A stretch of 56,594 bases of DNA, from the NCBI RefSeq assembly GCF_009725235.1, contig NZ_WJFC01000078.1, positions 1-56,594 on the forward strand. The letters are read 5' to 3'. The stretch is from Scytonema sp. UIC 10036. GTDB taxonomy: Bacteria; Cyanobacteriota; Cyanobacteriia; Cyanobacteriales; Nostocaceae. The notes under the pieces were generated by a model. That model made no database searches and was not told where the DNA came from. It saw only the letters and a list, made by a program, of their open reading frames with translations. The position numbers were made by a program, and so were the translations under genes. Shown here piece by piece: positions 1 to 9,500 of this stretch. Each line of letters begins with the position of its first letter. Position 1 is the stretch's first letter.

Positions 1-183
1 AAGATTGAGTCGGCAAGTACTATAATTCGAGCTAAGTTTGGGGCTGAGGTTCTCACGCCACAGATACTCAGTCAACTCGAACAGTTAAACGATCGGCAAC
101 TTGATAGTTTTATAGTACTCATGTTTAGTTGGCAACAACCCCTTGAGATGGAGTCATGGCTCTCTGGGAGTGAAAAAGTTTGA
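1..183 (+). CDS. C-terminal end of a DUF4351-type protein (partial)
   Basis: An open frame enters from the left edge and stops at TGA 181-183, giving about 60 residues. The tail reads STIIRAKFG, then LEQLNDRQLDSFIVLMFSW and MESWL. This is the pattern of the DUF4351 C-terminal domain, found at the end of Rpn/PD-(D/E)XK nuclease-like, transposase-related proteins abundant in cyanobacteria. The N-terminal nuclease part lies outside the window, so activity cannot be judged. The family call rests on a short tail only. Confidence 0.6.
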   Translation, partial: KIESASTIIRAKFGAEVLTPQILSQLEQLNDRQLDSFIVLMFSWQQPLEMESWLSGSEKV

Positions 184-787
184 ACGCTAACCTAAGTGCT
201 TTACTCCTTCATAGAACATTGACATCAGTAAAGTCCGTTTCGCAGCCTTTCTTGAGTGTTGGTAGTCGCCAATCGTCTGTGAGAAAAGTTGAATTTTGAT
301 GATAATTTTTTAGATAAACAATTAACGTATCCGCTCAATAAGTTGGGGTAGCTCAAAAAAATTAGAAGTCACCATATGCATCGTAAGCGATCGGGGGGTA
401 GAAGGGCGATTGCCTCCCTTCCGCTTCGCGAACGCCAACTAGGGCAGTATTGGGAGCAAGTGGGCAGAGGTATGAGTGAGAGAAGAGAGTGGGAATATCC
501 TCGTGCGTCAGCGGTGCGATACGCGAAGCGTAACGGCTATACTGCCGAATATTACTATCTATTTTTGGCGGCTGGTTTTTTTCCATACCTAATGATGCTC
601 CCCCGCCTATGTCACACTTGTCAATACCCCCTGAACTGAATCTTGACAATTATTCATCCATCAACCAAGTTGATGAATCATTCATCTCCCTCTGCTCCCC
701 CAGCTCATCTCCCCCTGCATCAAGAGCATCCCACTAGCGAACCCTGCTTGCCTCTTGTTTACACCTGAATCCTTACCTATTGGGTAG
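184..787. other. Intergenic stretch with small dispersed repeats
   Basis: No convincing gene. Around 400-440 and 512-535 there are short palindromic units built on CGCTTCGCG and ACGCGAAGCGT, of the kind scattered as small dispersed repeats in filamentous cyanobacteria. They open overlapping frames on both strands that have no family features. Confidence 0.5.
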
Positions 788-961
788 TCAGTTTGCTGAT
801 GATAAAAAGCAATCGAGTAGTGCTTCTAATACACGAGTCCGATGTTGAGAACCTAGTTGGTTCAAATATGTATCCAGCAAAGAATTAAACTCTGACTCTG
901 TGAATACTGTTTTTTGAGGCAAGAATTTGAGTTGATTAATCCATTTAGTAGGTACACTCAT
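788..961 (-). CDS. Small hypothetical protein, 57 aa
   Basis: An ATG at 961 (minus strand) opens a 57-codon frame that stops at 788-790. The product starts MSVPTKWINQ and ends LLDCFLSSAN. Its composition is protein-like: mixed polar and hydrophobic residues, with a helix-like RTRVLEALLDCFL tail. No Shine-Dalgarno sequence is obvious upstream. The family is not recognised. It may be a small real protein or the remnant of a longer one. Confidence 0.35.
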   Translation of the reverse strand: MSVPTKWINQLKFLPQKTVFTESEFNSLLDTYLNQLGSQHRTRVLEALLDCFLSSAN

Positions 962-1465
962 GTAAGAGTGAAAAATACTGTTACAACATCAATACCTTTG
1001 CCAATTTACGAGGGTGAGTTGATGACGCTTTCAATATCAACTCGCTGTTCTCTGAGAGTTGGCAAAAACAATAAGTCCTAAAAAAATTCCTTTTAGGTTT
1101 CTCACAAGGTATTTTTAACGTATCGACCGCAGTATAAAGGTTTTGACAGTCCAAGCTCTCTTGTCAGCTAAACACTTACATATGGAAAATTTTGTCAGTT
1201 TTTGCCAAAATTTTTGTAGGCTTTTATTTTGGCAAAGGTATTGATATGAGGCAAGGGTTTTTAGCGCTTCAACGTTTGATTTTTCAACGAATGAAAACCA
1301 ACATGACGACCTACCGCAGGGGCGCAAGGCCTTGCGCCCCTACAACTCGAAACGACTATTATTCGTTAGTGCATACCATAGTCAATTTGCACAGTGCGTA
1401 GGTTATTGGTCACTGTTCACTGGTCAACTGGTCACTGCTAACTGGTTACTAGTCACTGCTGGCTG
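962..1465. repeat. Repeat-rich intergenic region
   Basis: No gene supported. It holds an inverted repeat TTTGCCAAAAT / ATTTTGGCAAA (about 1203-1240), a perfect 24-bp palindrome at 1318-1341 (half-site AGGGGCGCAAGG), and at about 1405-1465 a run of imperfect GGTCACTG-like heptamer/octamer repeats. The palindrome core recurs at 14624-14651 and inside the small element at 17053-17143. Confidence 0.6.
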
Positions 1466-2035
1466 TCAATACCATGGAAATATGGAATTAGAAAAGTTAT
1501 AAAATTGTAACCTTCCATAACCGAGAAATTGACCGTGTGCCTTCTCTCCTGGTGGGAATGCTGTGACTCCAAACAGATAAACTCCTGCAACCGATGGATT
1601 TCTTCTCGGCTTCAAGCCTATAGTCACAATTTTACCTGGAGGCAAAGGTGGATCGAAGGTAAGGGAAACTGTTTTTGTTTTGCGATCGCTAGTGGTATCT
1701 TTGAGTCCTATCTGTTGTCCTCGTTCGGAACGAGTTCCTTCAAAGGCTTTACTGTCTTTGAGATCGAAGCGTATGTAATCCGCTCCTTCTCGTTGATTAA
1801 TTGCGATCTTTTGCAGTGGTTCGCCAGCAGTTTCCGGTACGCTGACAGTGAAGTAGTATGTTGCACCCCACACATAAACATCCTTATAAGTTGTCACTAC
1901 CTCTTCTAGGCGGGGTGGTTGAGTAAAGTAAACCTTACCGTCTCGCAACTGGACAGCTTGACTCAAGTGAGGGGGATAATTACCGATTGCTAGAGTACAA
2001 GCAATTGCTGTACTAAGTAAATATGCGACGCGCAT
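1466..2035 (-). CDS. DUF2808 domain-containing protein
   Basis: 189 aa. An N-terminal hydrophobic segment (residues 4-20, LLSTAIACTLAIG) looks like a signal peptide, so the protein is probably exported to the periplasm or outer envelope. The body has the layout of cyanobacterial DUF2808 proteins: VQLRDGKVYFTQPPRL near the mature start, YYFTVSVPETAGEPL, then a beta-rich half with FDPPLPPGKIVTIGL and GVYLFGVTAFPPG. No catalytic function is established for the family. It is transcribed away from the DUF4149 gene, with about 270 bp between the two starts. An apparently intact, single gene. Confidence 0.8.
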   Translation of the reverse strand: MRVAYLLSTAIACTLAIGNYPPHLSQAVQLRDGKVYFTQPPRLEEVVTTYKDVYVWGATYYFTVSVPETAGEPLQKIAINQREGADYIRFDLKDSKAFEGTRSERGQQIGLKDTTSDRKTKTVSLTFDPPLPPGKIVTIGLKPRRNPSVAGVYLFGVTAFPPGEKAHGQFLGYGRLQFYNFSNSIFPWY

Positions 2036-2307
2036 TGCTTTTTAAACTTCAAAGAGAGGACAGGCTCTACACCCTGTTTTATAAGAAATTTTACATACAC
2101 TTAATATGATAGCATTTAGCAACTTCTTGATTCTTCTTAACAAGATGTAAATATCATTAAGAATTTCATCAGAGAAATTACGGTTTAACTTAGGGCAAGG
2201 CTCAATTCTTTGTCAGATTGCAAATGATTGTTAAAGATAATTGATACTTGTTGTCAAAATCCTTTGTTAGGATAGACACTGTAAGTATAAACATATGCAA
2301 TTTTTCT

Positions 2308-2796
2308 ATGAACGCTATTTCTCATGTCGAACTGAAACGACCCATTTGGCAGGCTGTTGCTATGCTGACATTGGGTTTCTGGCTCAGTGCTAGCCTAGTT
2401 TTAAGCTGGGTAATTATGCCTAGCTTATATGTAACTGGCATGATGGCTCAGCCCAGTTTTGCATCAGCTGGTTATGCAATCTTCTGGAATTTTAATCGCA
2501 TTGAGTTACTGTGTGCAAGCCTGGTGTTAGCTAGTGTATTGGCTTTGTGCAATACCCAATCTACGTGGCGTTTGCGTTCAATTGTATTATCAGTGTTACT
2601 ACTAGCTGTAGCTTTAGTGGATACTTATTTCTTGACCCCACAAATGTCTGCTATTGGTATTCAATTGAATATCTTTGAGACTGTTTTTGAGACTCCAGCA
2701 GGTATGAACTTGTTACACGCTGGTTATTGGGTGCTAGAAGCAGTCAAGCTAGTGGCAGGTTGTATGCTGTTAAGCTGGTGTAACAGTGACCAGTGA
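2308..2796 (+). CDS. DUF4149 (TMEM205-like) membrane protein
   Basis: The ATG at 2308 gives 162 aa. The frame is open further upstream to a TTG at 2248, but those residues (LSKSFVRIDTVS...) are not family-like, so I prefer the ATG. Four hydrophobic segments are visible: AVAMLTLGFWLSASLVLSWVI, IELLCASLVLASVLAL, SIVLSVLLLAVALV and AGYWVLEAVKLVAGCMLL, with FWNFNRIE and a short TPQM loop between them. This is the shape of DUF4149/TMEM205-like small membrane proteins, whose function is unknown. It is followed at once by an 18-bp inverted repeat that may end transcription. Confidence 0.7.
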   Translation: MNAISHVELKRPIWQAVAMLTLGFWLSASLVLSWVIMPSLYVTGMMAQPSFASAGYAIFWNFNRIELLCASLVLASVLALCNTQSTWRLRSIVLSVLLLAVALVDTYFLTPQMSAIGIQLNIFETVFETPAGMNLLHAGYWVLEAVKLVAGCMLLSWCNSDQ

Positions 2797-2802
2797 CAGA
2801 AT

Positions 2803-2868
2803 AATTCGTAATTCGTAGTTCGTAATTCGTAATTCGTAATTATAAAGTACAACTACGAATTACGAATT
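2803..2868. repeat. Perfect 18-bp inverted repeat, possible terminator
   Basis: The arms 2803-2820 (AATTCGTAATTCGTAGTT) and 2851-2868 are exact reverse complements. The loop of 30 nt itself contains further ATTCGTA units. It begins 6 nt after the DUF4149 stop. ATTCGTA tandem units of this kind are common dispersed cyanobacterial repeats. A terminator role is inferred only from position. Confidence 0.55.
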
Positions 2869-2905
2869 GGAGCGAAGCGACTTGACATCTGCAGATAAAG
2901 ATGTA

Positions 2906-2959
2906 AGGGTTAGGGTAGGGACAAGTAACACAGGAGTCAGATATTTGTGTGGTGTTCAT
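2906..2959 (-). pseudogene. 5' relic of type II thioesterase gene
   Basis: Read on the minus strand from an ATG at 2959, this encodes MNTTQISDSCVTCPYPNP, identical to the N-terminus of the thioesterase starting at 17004. After the homology break at 2906 the sequence is unrelated. It marks the exact edge of the duplicated block and shows that copy A was the incomplete acceptor. Confidence 0.85.
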
Positions 2960-2970
2960 AATATGCGATC

Positions 2971-3048
2971 GTCATTAGTCAATTGTCATTAGTCCTTTGT
3001 CGTTTGTACTTATACTAGACAAAGGACTAATGACCAATGACTAATGAC
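2971..3048. repeat. Long hairpin of GTCATTAGTC-type repeats
   Basis: The left arm 2971-3000 and right arm 3019-3048 pair over 30 bp with two mismatches; the loop is about 18 nt. The arms are built from GTCATTAGTC/ATTGGTC units, a common dispersed repeat type in these genomes. It lies between the MbtH gene end and the thioesterase relic. In copy B the equivalent loop is in the opposite orientation and carries a small insertion element. Confidence 0.6.
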
Positions 3049-3077
3049 TCTTGGGTGAATGTACAAGCTTATTTGCG

Positions 3078-3305
<228 letters not shown>

Positions 3306-3373
3306 ATTTACCCTCCTAGCTAATACATTAAAAAACTATCTGCGTCCATCTGCGGTTAATATTCCAAACAATA

Positions 3374-3700
3374 TTATACGTCCACAGGTTCAAGGTGTCC
3401 CTTACCTTCCAGTGTCCCCAGGTCAATATCTGCAATACATCTTACTTTCACGTAATTTAGTGTCAAATCACCAACTAGGTGAACCTGACCCTTTTGGTTC
3501 TCGAAGTCAGCTTCATTGAAATTAGATGCTTTTGGGTCAAGTCTAACACCTAAATCAGTACCTCCCCTAGTATTCGTGAATTTGATATGAACATATCCAC
3601 GGTCAATACACTCTTTCAAAGCGGTGGCTGTTTTTTCTGGTCGTATGCTAGCTTCGACAGGATGTTCTCCTTCTGACAATCGTTGTACTAACTCGTTCAT
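3374..3700 (-). CDS. Conserved unknown, 108 aa (MbtH cassette, copy A)
   Basis: Family not recognised. The protein starts MNELVQRLSEGEHPVEA and is soluble, with no signal or membrane segment. The middle has KECIDRGYVHIKFTNTRGGT followed by DLGVRLDPKAS, and the end is beta-rich (GQVHLVGDLTLNYVKVRCIADIDL). The ATG at 3700 follows TAGGAGA. It begins 17 nt after the end of the 111-aa gene and lies 68 nt before the MbtH gene, so the three probably share a transcript. It is preserved with only two substitutions in copy B (S-I to S-L and K to E), suggesting selection or a very recent duplication. Its fixed place beside MbtH suggests an accessory role in peptide synthesis; this is inference only. Confidence 0.75.
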   Translation of the reverse strand: MNELVQRLSEGEHPVEASIRPEKTATALKECIDRGYVHIKFTNTRGGTDLGVRLDPKASNFNEADFENQKGQVHLVGDLTLNYVKVRCIADIDLGTLEGKGHLEPVDV

Positions 3701-3717
3701 GACAATTTCTCCTAATT

Positions 3718-4053
3718 TCAGGACTCACTTTTTTCTTGACCTGCTGTTGCTTTGACTTGCACTGGTTCATAAACTGGTATCTCAAAAGCAAGGGTCTTGT
3801 GGCAAAACTCTTTCCATTCGGGAGTTACATTGTCAAAAATGATATTCTCGTCTTTGAAGATGCCATCTGTGACTACGTAGTTTTCTTGCAGATAGAGAAA
3901 GTCATCGTCAGTTAAGAGCCTTCGCTCCTCTACTTCTTTTCCATCAACAAGTTGCTTTTCTTTCCTTGTATTTTCGGTACGCTCTGTCCACTGGCTAAAT
4001 TCACGTAATTTCTTAAGAGAGTAAGCTTTGCAGTATTTTTCCATTGTTGCCAT
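3718..4053 (-). CDS. Conserved unknown, 111 aa (MbtH cassette, copy A)
   Basis: Family not recognised. It is the first gene of the three-gene cassette. It reads MATMEKYCKAYSLKKLREFSQW, then a charged stretch ENTRKEKQLVDGKEVEE, then LTDDDFLYLQENYVVTDGIF and PEWKEFCHKTLAFEI, ending in a polar tail. It is soluble and mostly helical by composition. A GAGG motif precedes the ATG at 4053. Three substitutions separate it from the copy at 17848-18183. No metal-binding or catalytic motif is evident. Confidence 0.75.
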   Translation of the reverse strand: MATMEKYCKAYSLKKLREFSQWTERTENTRKEKQLVDGKEVEERRLLTDDDFLYLQENYVVTDGIFKDENIIFDNVTPEWKEFCHKTLAFEIPVYEPVQVKATAGQEKSES

Positions 4054-4093
4054 AGTTTAACCTCAATTTTTACATTATTTAAGACTTGGTTGA

Positions 4094-4195
4094 TATCATG
4101 TCCGGAAGCATAACCATAATAAAATCATTGTAGAGACGCGATTAATCGCGTCTCTACGTGATGCGGTAATTATGGGTAATCAACCGGACATGATA
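4094..4195. mobile_element. 102-bp MITE with 12-bp terminal inverted repeats
   Basis: The ends are TATCATGTCCGG (4094-4105) and CCGGACATGATA (4184-4195), exact inverted repeats, flanked by TGA on both sides (4091-4093, 4196-4198). The second cassette copy has the empty site GGTTGACTCACC with a single TGA, so this is an insertion with a 3-bp target duplication. The centre is a perfect 28-bp palindrome (4130-4157, half-site GTAGAGACGCGATT). It has no coding capacity, so it must be moved in trans. Confidence 0.85.
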
Positions 4196-4198
4196 TGA

Positions 4199-4726
4199 CT
4201 CACCAAAACAAACTTATCAGAGCGATCGCTTGAATGCATATGTGACAATAGCTATACTTTGAACGTAGTGCTTTGATTGCAATGTGTGTAAGCAGAACCG
4301 CTTCTGTTGTTACAGTTGATGTGAATTCTTCGGCATTGCTGGTTCTATGTGTTGATTACAAGACCGCAAAATTGAGTCTGTTTGCGTGATGGCAATTTTT
4401 CCAGTTATTTCACCATTCTATATTAATACAAGTCTGTAGCAATTATCAAGAGACTCTTAATAAATATTCGCTGTTAATCCGTCAGTAATTGCCTGGGTTT
4501 TCATAGACTAGTCTATCTTTTGGTAGATGCTAAATGTTGTTTTTTGAGAAAATTGTATTCGACTAAACATCGCTCGTGGTACTATTGTGCTTAATGAAAT
4601 GAAGTATTAATTACCCGGAACGAGTTCTTCAGGCTGTGTTTTGGCTATTAGCGTTTTAACTGGCGAGTTGCCAAATGTTCGTGGTACACAGTAGGTTGAC
4701 ACTGTTGGCGAAATATTTCTTAACAT
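4199..4726. other. Upstream region of MbtH cassette A, no gene
   Basis: The first part (to about 4375) is shared with copy B and would hold the promoter of the cassette on the minus strand. A HIP1 octamer lies at about 4222. From 4376 to 4726 the DNA is unique and AT-rich, and no gene, relic or clear regulatory repeat is seen. Confidence 0.5.
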
Positions 4727-5137
4727 TTAATGGATGGGAAAACCCGAAATTGGACCTTCAGCTTTCAGAGTGTGTTTTGTTTCTCTTGTTAACCCAGTAC
4801 ATTTGCTGAATAAAGCTTCCCGCACGATTGCCCCATCAAAGTTAACGTCAGTTAAGTCGGTACCCGTAAAATCAGCTTTTTGGAAATCGCAACCATGAAG
4901 GTCAGCACCACGTAGGTTAACCCTTCTCATATCTGTGCTAAAAAAATCAGCACCACGCATATTTGCATTACTTAAGTTTGCTTGAGCAAGCTTAGCATTT
5001 TGGAAATTTGACTCCTGCAAGTCGCAATTGCTAAAGTCGCACCCTATTAACTGTGCTTCTATGAAGGAGTAATGGCTAAGAATTTGATTTTGCCAGATTT
5101 TTCCATTTAACCTTTGGCGAGAGAAATCAGTAGTCAT
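4727..5137 (-). CDS. Pentapeptide repeat protein
   Basis: 136 aa. From about residue 28 to 112 the protein is a run of A(D/N)LXX-type pentapeptides: GCDFSNCDLQ, QANLSNANMRGADF, VNLRGADLHGCDFQKADF, TDLTDVNFDGA. This predicts a right-handed quadrilateral beta-helix. The family is very common in cyanobacteria; most members have no known function and some act as DNA mimics or scaffolds. There is no signal peptide or membrane anchor, so it is probably cytosolic. It stands alone between intergenic stretches of 350 and 850 bp. Confidence 0.88.
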   Translation of the reverse strand: MTTDFSRQRLNGKIWQNQILSHYSFIEAQLIGCDFSNCDLQESNFQNAKLAQANLSNANMRGADFFSTDMRRVNLRGADLHGCDFQKADFTGTDLTDVNFDGAIVREALFSKCTGLTRETKHTLKAEGPISGFPIH

Positions 5138-5995
5138 GGATGCTCACAATTCCTTTAAGATTTTTGTATGAAAAGTAAAGATTGAGAGCAGTCTACTCAC
5201 AAAGGCTTGAGACGAAGAGTGAGTGTGTTAATCTCAAATTATATACGAAACTGGGCTCTGCCTTGGAGTTGATCTGCTGAATGCGTAATTCATGGCGGAG
5301 TTTTTATTAACTAGAGTCCATAATGACTTTCAAGATTGTATTAATAGATTCGTGTTCATCTCAAAAACCTTTTAGGCTTGTAGTAGTCATTGGTAAAGCA
5401 GGGCTAGTGAATAGAGAATCATGATGACATTTAATAGTAGTTTCTGAGAAAAGGGAGTCCGTTCTGATTTATTAAGCGGGTAACTCGCCTAAATTAATTA
5501 TGCAGATACTATTTCCGGATTTACATGAATTTCATATAAATCTTTAAAAAGAATGTATAAAATAAAGCTAGCTTCATAAAACTAATGTAGCATTTTTAAT
5601 ATTTTTTCCTAGTATAAAAACAAAATATTTTTTCAAAAATATAAAGATTAGTTCACATCAGTCACCATTTTGCCACTAAAAATAAGGCTTTCTGAATTTT
5701 ATTTTTTTTTCATTAAATATAACCCTCATTGTTTAAGTGAAATCACTGTTTTTGCTTTTGTCAAATTAATGCTAAGTAAAAACTTAAGGGTTAGGTGGCA
5801 ATTGTAAAGCTAATTTTGGACTACTGACATCAAGTTTAAAGTTAACTTTATAAATAATTTCTACAAAAGCTTTTTTAAAAGCTAATAACTTTGTTGTTAT
5901 TTTTTAGAACACATAAAATCATATTATGGTGTGATTTCGATCGCAGTGATGAGGTGAAGTTATTTGTTCAAAAACACCTTTTATTGATTAATTTT
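5138..5995. other. Long AT-rich intergenic region
   Basis: 858 bp with no supported gene, RNA or clear repeat. It separates the pentapeptide gene from the truncated ParA gene. The missing C-terminal half of ParA would have lain here, but nothing resembling it is visible in any frame. Confidence 0.5.
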
Positions 5996-6433
5996 TTATT
6001 TGAGTTTTTTTGATTGCGAACAAAAAATTGTATGAAGGCACAGTCGTGCATAGATTCCATCTATTAGCACAAAATCATATTGGCTCAGTACGGGTGTGAT
6101 CGCTTTTTTGAGTAGCATCTCCCGACCAGGACGACCGGATATTGGGATTTCCTCTTCTGCCAGCAAAATGTTAGATGGCACCACATCTACACCGCTATCA
6201 GTTGTAACCACCACTTGTGCTATCGGTGTCTTGTGCTGCAAAACATCCTTTAGCTGAAAATCTAACTGCCAAATGGGAATCCCCAAGGCTGCACTAGCAT
6301 TTCCTTGCGGGTCGATATCTACAAGCAACACCCTTCTCTTTTTAAACTTGACCAGACCCACAGCCAAGTTGTAAGCGGTAGTCGATTTCGCCACCCCTCC
6401 CTTCATGTTAAAAATAGCCAGTTTTTGGGTCAC
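5996..6433 (-). pseudogene. ParA-family ATPase, C-terminally truncated
   Basis: 145 aa against about 200-250 in intact small ParA proteins. The deviant Walker A (MKGGVAKST, residues 10-18), switch I region (VDIDPQGNASAALG) and Walker B strand (YDFVLID) are present. Immediately after LID the expected CPPS... segment is replaced by an unrelated 20-residue tail (GIYARLCLH...), so half of the ATPase fold and the DNA-binding surface are lost. It is divergent from the NACHT gene, 106 bp away. A ParA-type remnant could be left from a plasmid or integrative element. It is unlikely to function in partitioning. Confidence 0.75.
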
Positions 6434-6539
6434 GCTTGCAACGGTATCTGCTACTTTCCCGTAAGTGCATAATAGAGTTTTACTTGCACTTATACAATAT
6501 TAGGCTTAATATACACGCTTAGTTACTTGCCTAGATCCT

Positions 6540-9500
6540 ATGCAAAAATTTATCAATGCTTGGCTGCTACCGCTGTTATTGATATCAAGCAATGGTGTCT
6601 TGGGTTGGCTGATTAATCAATTGCCTAGCAAACCAGAAAACATTTCCCCTTCTGTAATAATTAGCTTGACGGTTATATGTATAGTAGTACAGTTTATTAT
6701 TACCTTACTATCTAGTAATGCTCAGCAAAATTCAACGTCATCTATAAATCAAAATAATTGGGTTGGTGGTTTGTTACCCTTGCTAGGAGGTGTAATACTA
6801 GCTGTACCGCTTTCTCTCAAGCTAGTACCAGCAGAATTGACTACAGCTTTTTCTTATGTATCAATGATATTGTTTGGGTTAGGGGCGATATTACCACCTG
6901 TGTTAATTCTACCACTATCATGGCGAAAGTGGTTGGTATGGCTTTTCCCTGGTGTGGGGCTTTTTACTACAGTTCATTTTATTCTTAAACAGCAATCAAT
7001 TGCTGCAATTGTGTCTTTGTTTTTAACTGGTATTGTAATACTTTTAATTGCTGCTCAAGAGTTTTTCAAGCAGTTAATACGTGAAGTCTCAACTATTTGG
7101 AGTGAATGGCAAAGGCAGGGAGCAGTTAGCGTTGCAGCTTTGTTCAAGAGTAAAGTCGAAGACTGGTGGTCAGAATTAACCTCACCATTTAAGCGTGAAT
7201 ATTACCAAGCTTTATACGAAAAATGCCGGGACTATGAAACACAGGGATTAGATAAAGACAGTATTCTAAACTTGTACAACGTTTTTGTACCACTTAAGAT
7301 TAGCGCCAAAGATGCTGTATTGGCAAACTCATTAATTATTCCACAGTCACAGTTGCAGAGTGAAGCAAAGAATCATAAAGAAAAGCAAATTTGGGATTTT
7401 TTAGCAGCTACAAGTCACGGTTCTATATTTCGACCTCTGGTAATACTGGGCGCACCTGGTTCGGGGAAAACGACTCTTCTGAGACATTTAACTCTCATTT
7501 ATGCAACTCAGCAAGACCGAAAAGTACATCCACAACCACCAAAGCTAATTCCCATTTTATTATATTTTAAAGATGTACATCAAGAAATTGTTGCTAAAAA
7601 AACACCTTTAGCAACGTTAATTACTGAATATGTAAAGCAGCAACGAAAGATAAAACCACTTAACCCACCTGATAATTGGTTTAAAAATAAACTAGAGAAA
7701 AACCAATGTTTGGTAATGCTGGATGGGTTGGATGAAGTGGCGAATGAACAAGAGCGTGAAAAAGTGCGGGATTGGGTAGATGAACAAATAGAGGCATATC
7801 CCAATACTGCTTTTATCTTAACTTCTCGACCTTTTGGCTACAAAACTGCACCATTACAACAACAGGTAACAGTCTTAGAAGTGCAACCCTTCAACTTGTT
7901 ACAAATTCAATATTTCATTCGTAGCTGGTATTTAGAAACAGAGATTCGGAGTCGTGCTGGACAATATGATTTGGGAGTGCAGGAAGATGCCAGACAACAA
8001 TCTGAAGATTTAATTAATCGGATTAACAAGACCCCTTCTATCGCAGCGATGGCGGTAAATCCTTTACTATTGACGATGATTGCCACGGTTCATCGGCGTG
8101 GTAGTGCCTTGCCAGGAAAACGGGTAGACCTTTACAAAGAAATTTGTCAAGTTTTATTAGAAAAACGACAGAGAGCTAAGAAAATACCAGATCCACTAAT
8201 AGCTACCCAAAAGCAGGCTGTATTGCAAGTATTAGCATTGAAATTAATGCAGGAAAATACTAAAAAATTTGATATGCCTCAGGGAATCCATTGGATAGAA
8301 AACAGGTTAGCAACTGTAGCTGGTAAAGGGTTAAGACCAGAAGATTTTTTCAAACAGATTCGTGATGTTAGTGGACTGTTAGTGGAGAAGGAGTTAAACG
8401 AATACGAGTTTGCTCATTTAAGCTTTCAGGAATATTTAGCAGCCGTTGAAATTAAAGAATCTAAACAGGAAGATTTATTAATCGCAAATATTAATGATTC
8501 TTGGTGGGCTGAAACTATTCGTCTTTATGCGGCTCAGAGTAATGCCACTGAACTTCTTCGTGCATTTTTAGCGTTCCCATCTCCATCAGTTGAGATTATG
8601 GCACTTGCTTATGATTGTAAAGAAGAGTGTTTAGGAGCCGATTCAGATGTTCAAGAAAATTTGATACAAAGGCTTGAAGAAGGATTAGAATCAACCAATC
8701 CTGAGATATTTAAATTAGCATCTCAGGTAAGATTAGCACGTCGATTAAAAAATATGTTCCGGTTGGATGAACAATTAGAAATTGATAATAGTTACATAAC
8801 TTGTGCAGAATATCAACTTTTTCTTGATGAAACAGGAGAGTCTAGTCAACCTCAACACATACCGAGATTAAGATTTGCTGCCGGAGATGCCAAAAAAACG
8901 ATTATAGGAATCAGTTGGGAAAACGCACATAAATTTTGTGCTTGGCTAAAAAGTCAAGGATTTGGTAATCAGCAAGGGGAATTTTCAGCATATTATAGAC
9001 TCCCAACGGAAAAAGAAAGAACGGATCATCCTCTCCGTGATAAGCAACAGCTTTCAAAAAGTGGAATTCGTTTAGTTAGACAATCAATACCATTAAAATA
9101 CAATGAATTGGCTGATTATTTGTGGAACGGAAAATGGAAAGAAGCTGATTTGGAAACAGCTATGATAATAGCCAATATGTCAGCAGAAGGTTCTTTGAAT
9201 GAAGAAGACTTCGGCATCATTGACGATCTGTGGGTGAATGCTAGCAATGGGCGCATTGGTTTTAGTATTCAAAAGTCTATTTATCAAAAAAAAGGTGGTA
9301 GATTAGAATATAAAAAGAAAATATTTGAAGACTTTAGTATTGAGGTGGGTTGGCAAAAAGCAGGAAGATGGTTGGGTGAAGATGAATTAAGCTATGATGT
9401 TCACAATTCTCGTATTGGACACCTCCCAGCACTGGCGTTTGCATTCGTGCTTAAGGGGTTTCCGATGAATTTTGGTTGTTGGGATGGCTTGGAGAAAAGA

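Noticed and set aside
362..649. Overlapping frames of 87-95 codons on both strands
   Set aside because: They run through small palindromic dispersed repeats, have no RBS or family features, and are open on both strands for that reason.
1115..1401. Two frames of about 70 codons
   Set aside because: They contain an inverted repeat and the GGGGCGCAAGG palindrome; composition is not protein-like.
1405..1465. Short repeated GGTCACTG units, possible CRISPR
   Set aside because: Units are 7-10 bp, imperfect and without regular spacers; there are no cas genes nearby.
1529..1909. 126-codon plus-strand frame
   Set aside because: Antisense to the well-supported DUF2808 gene.
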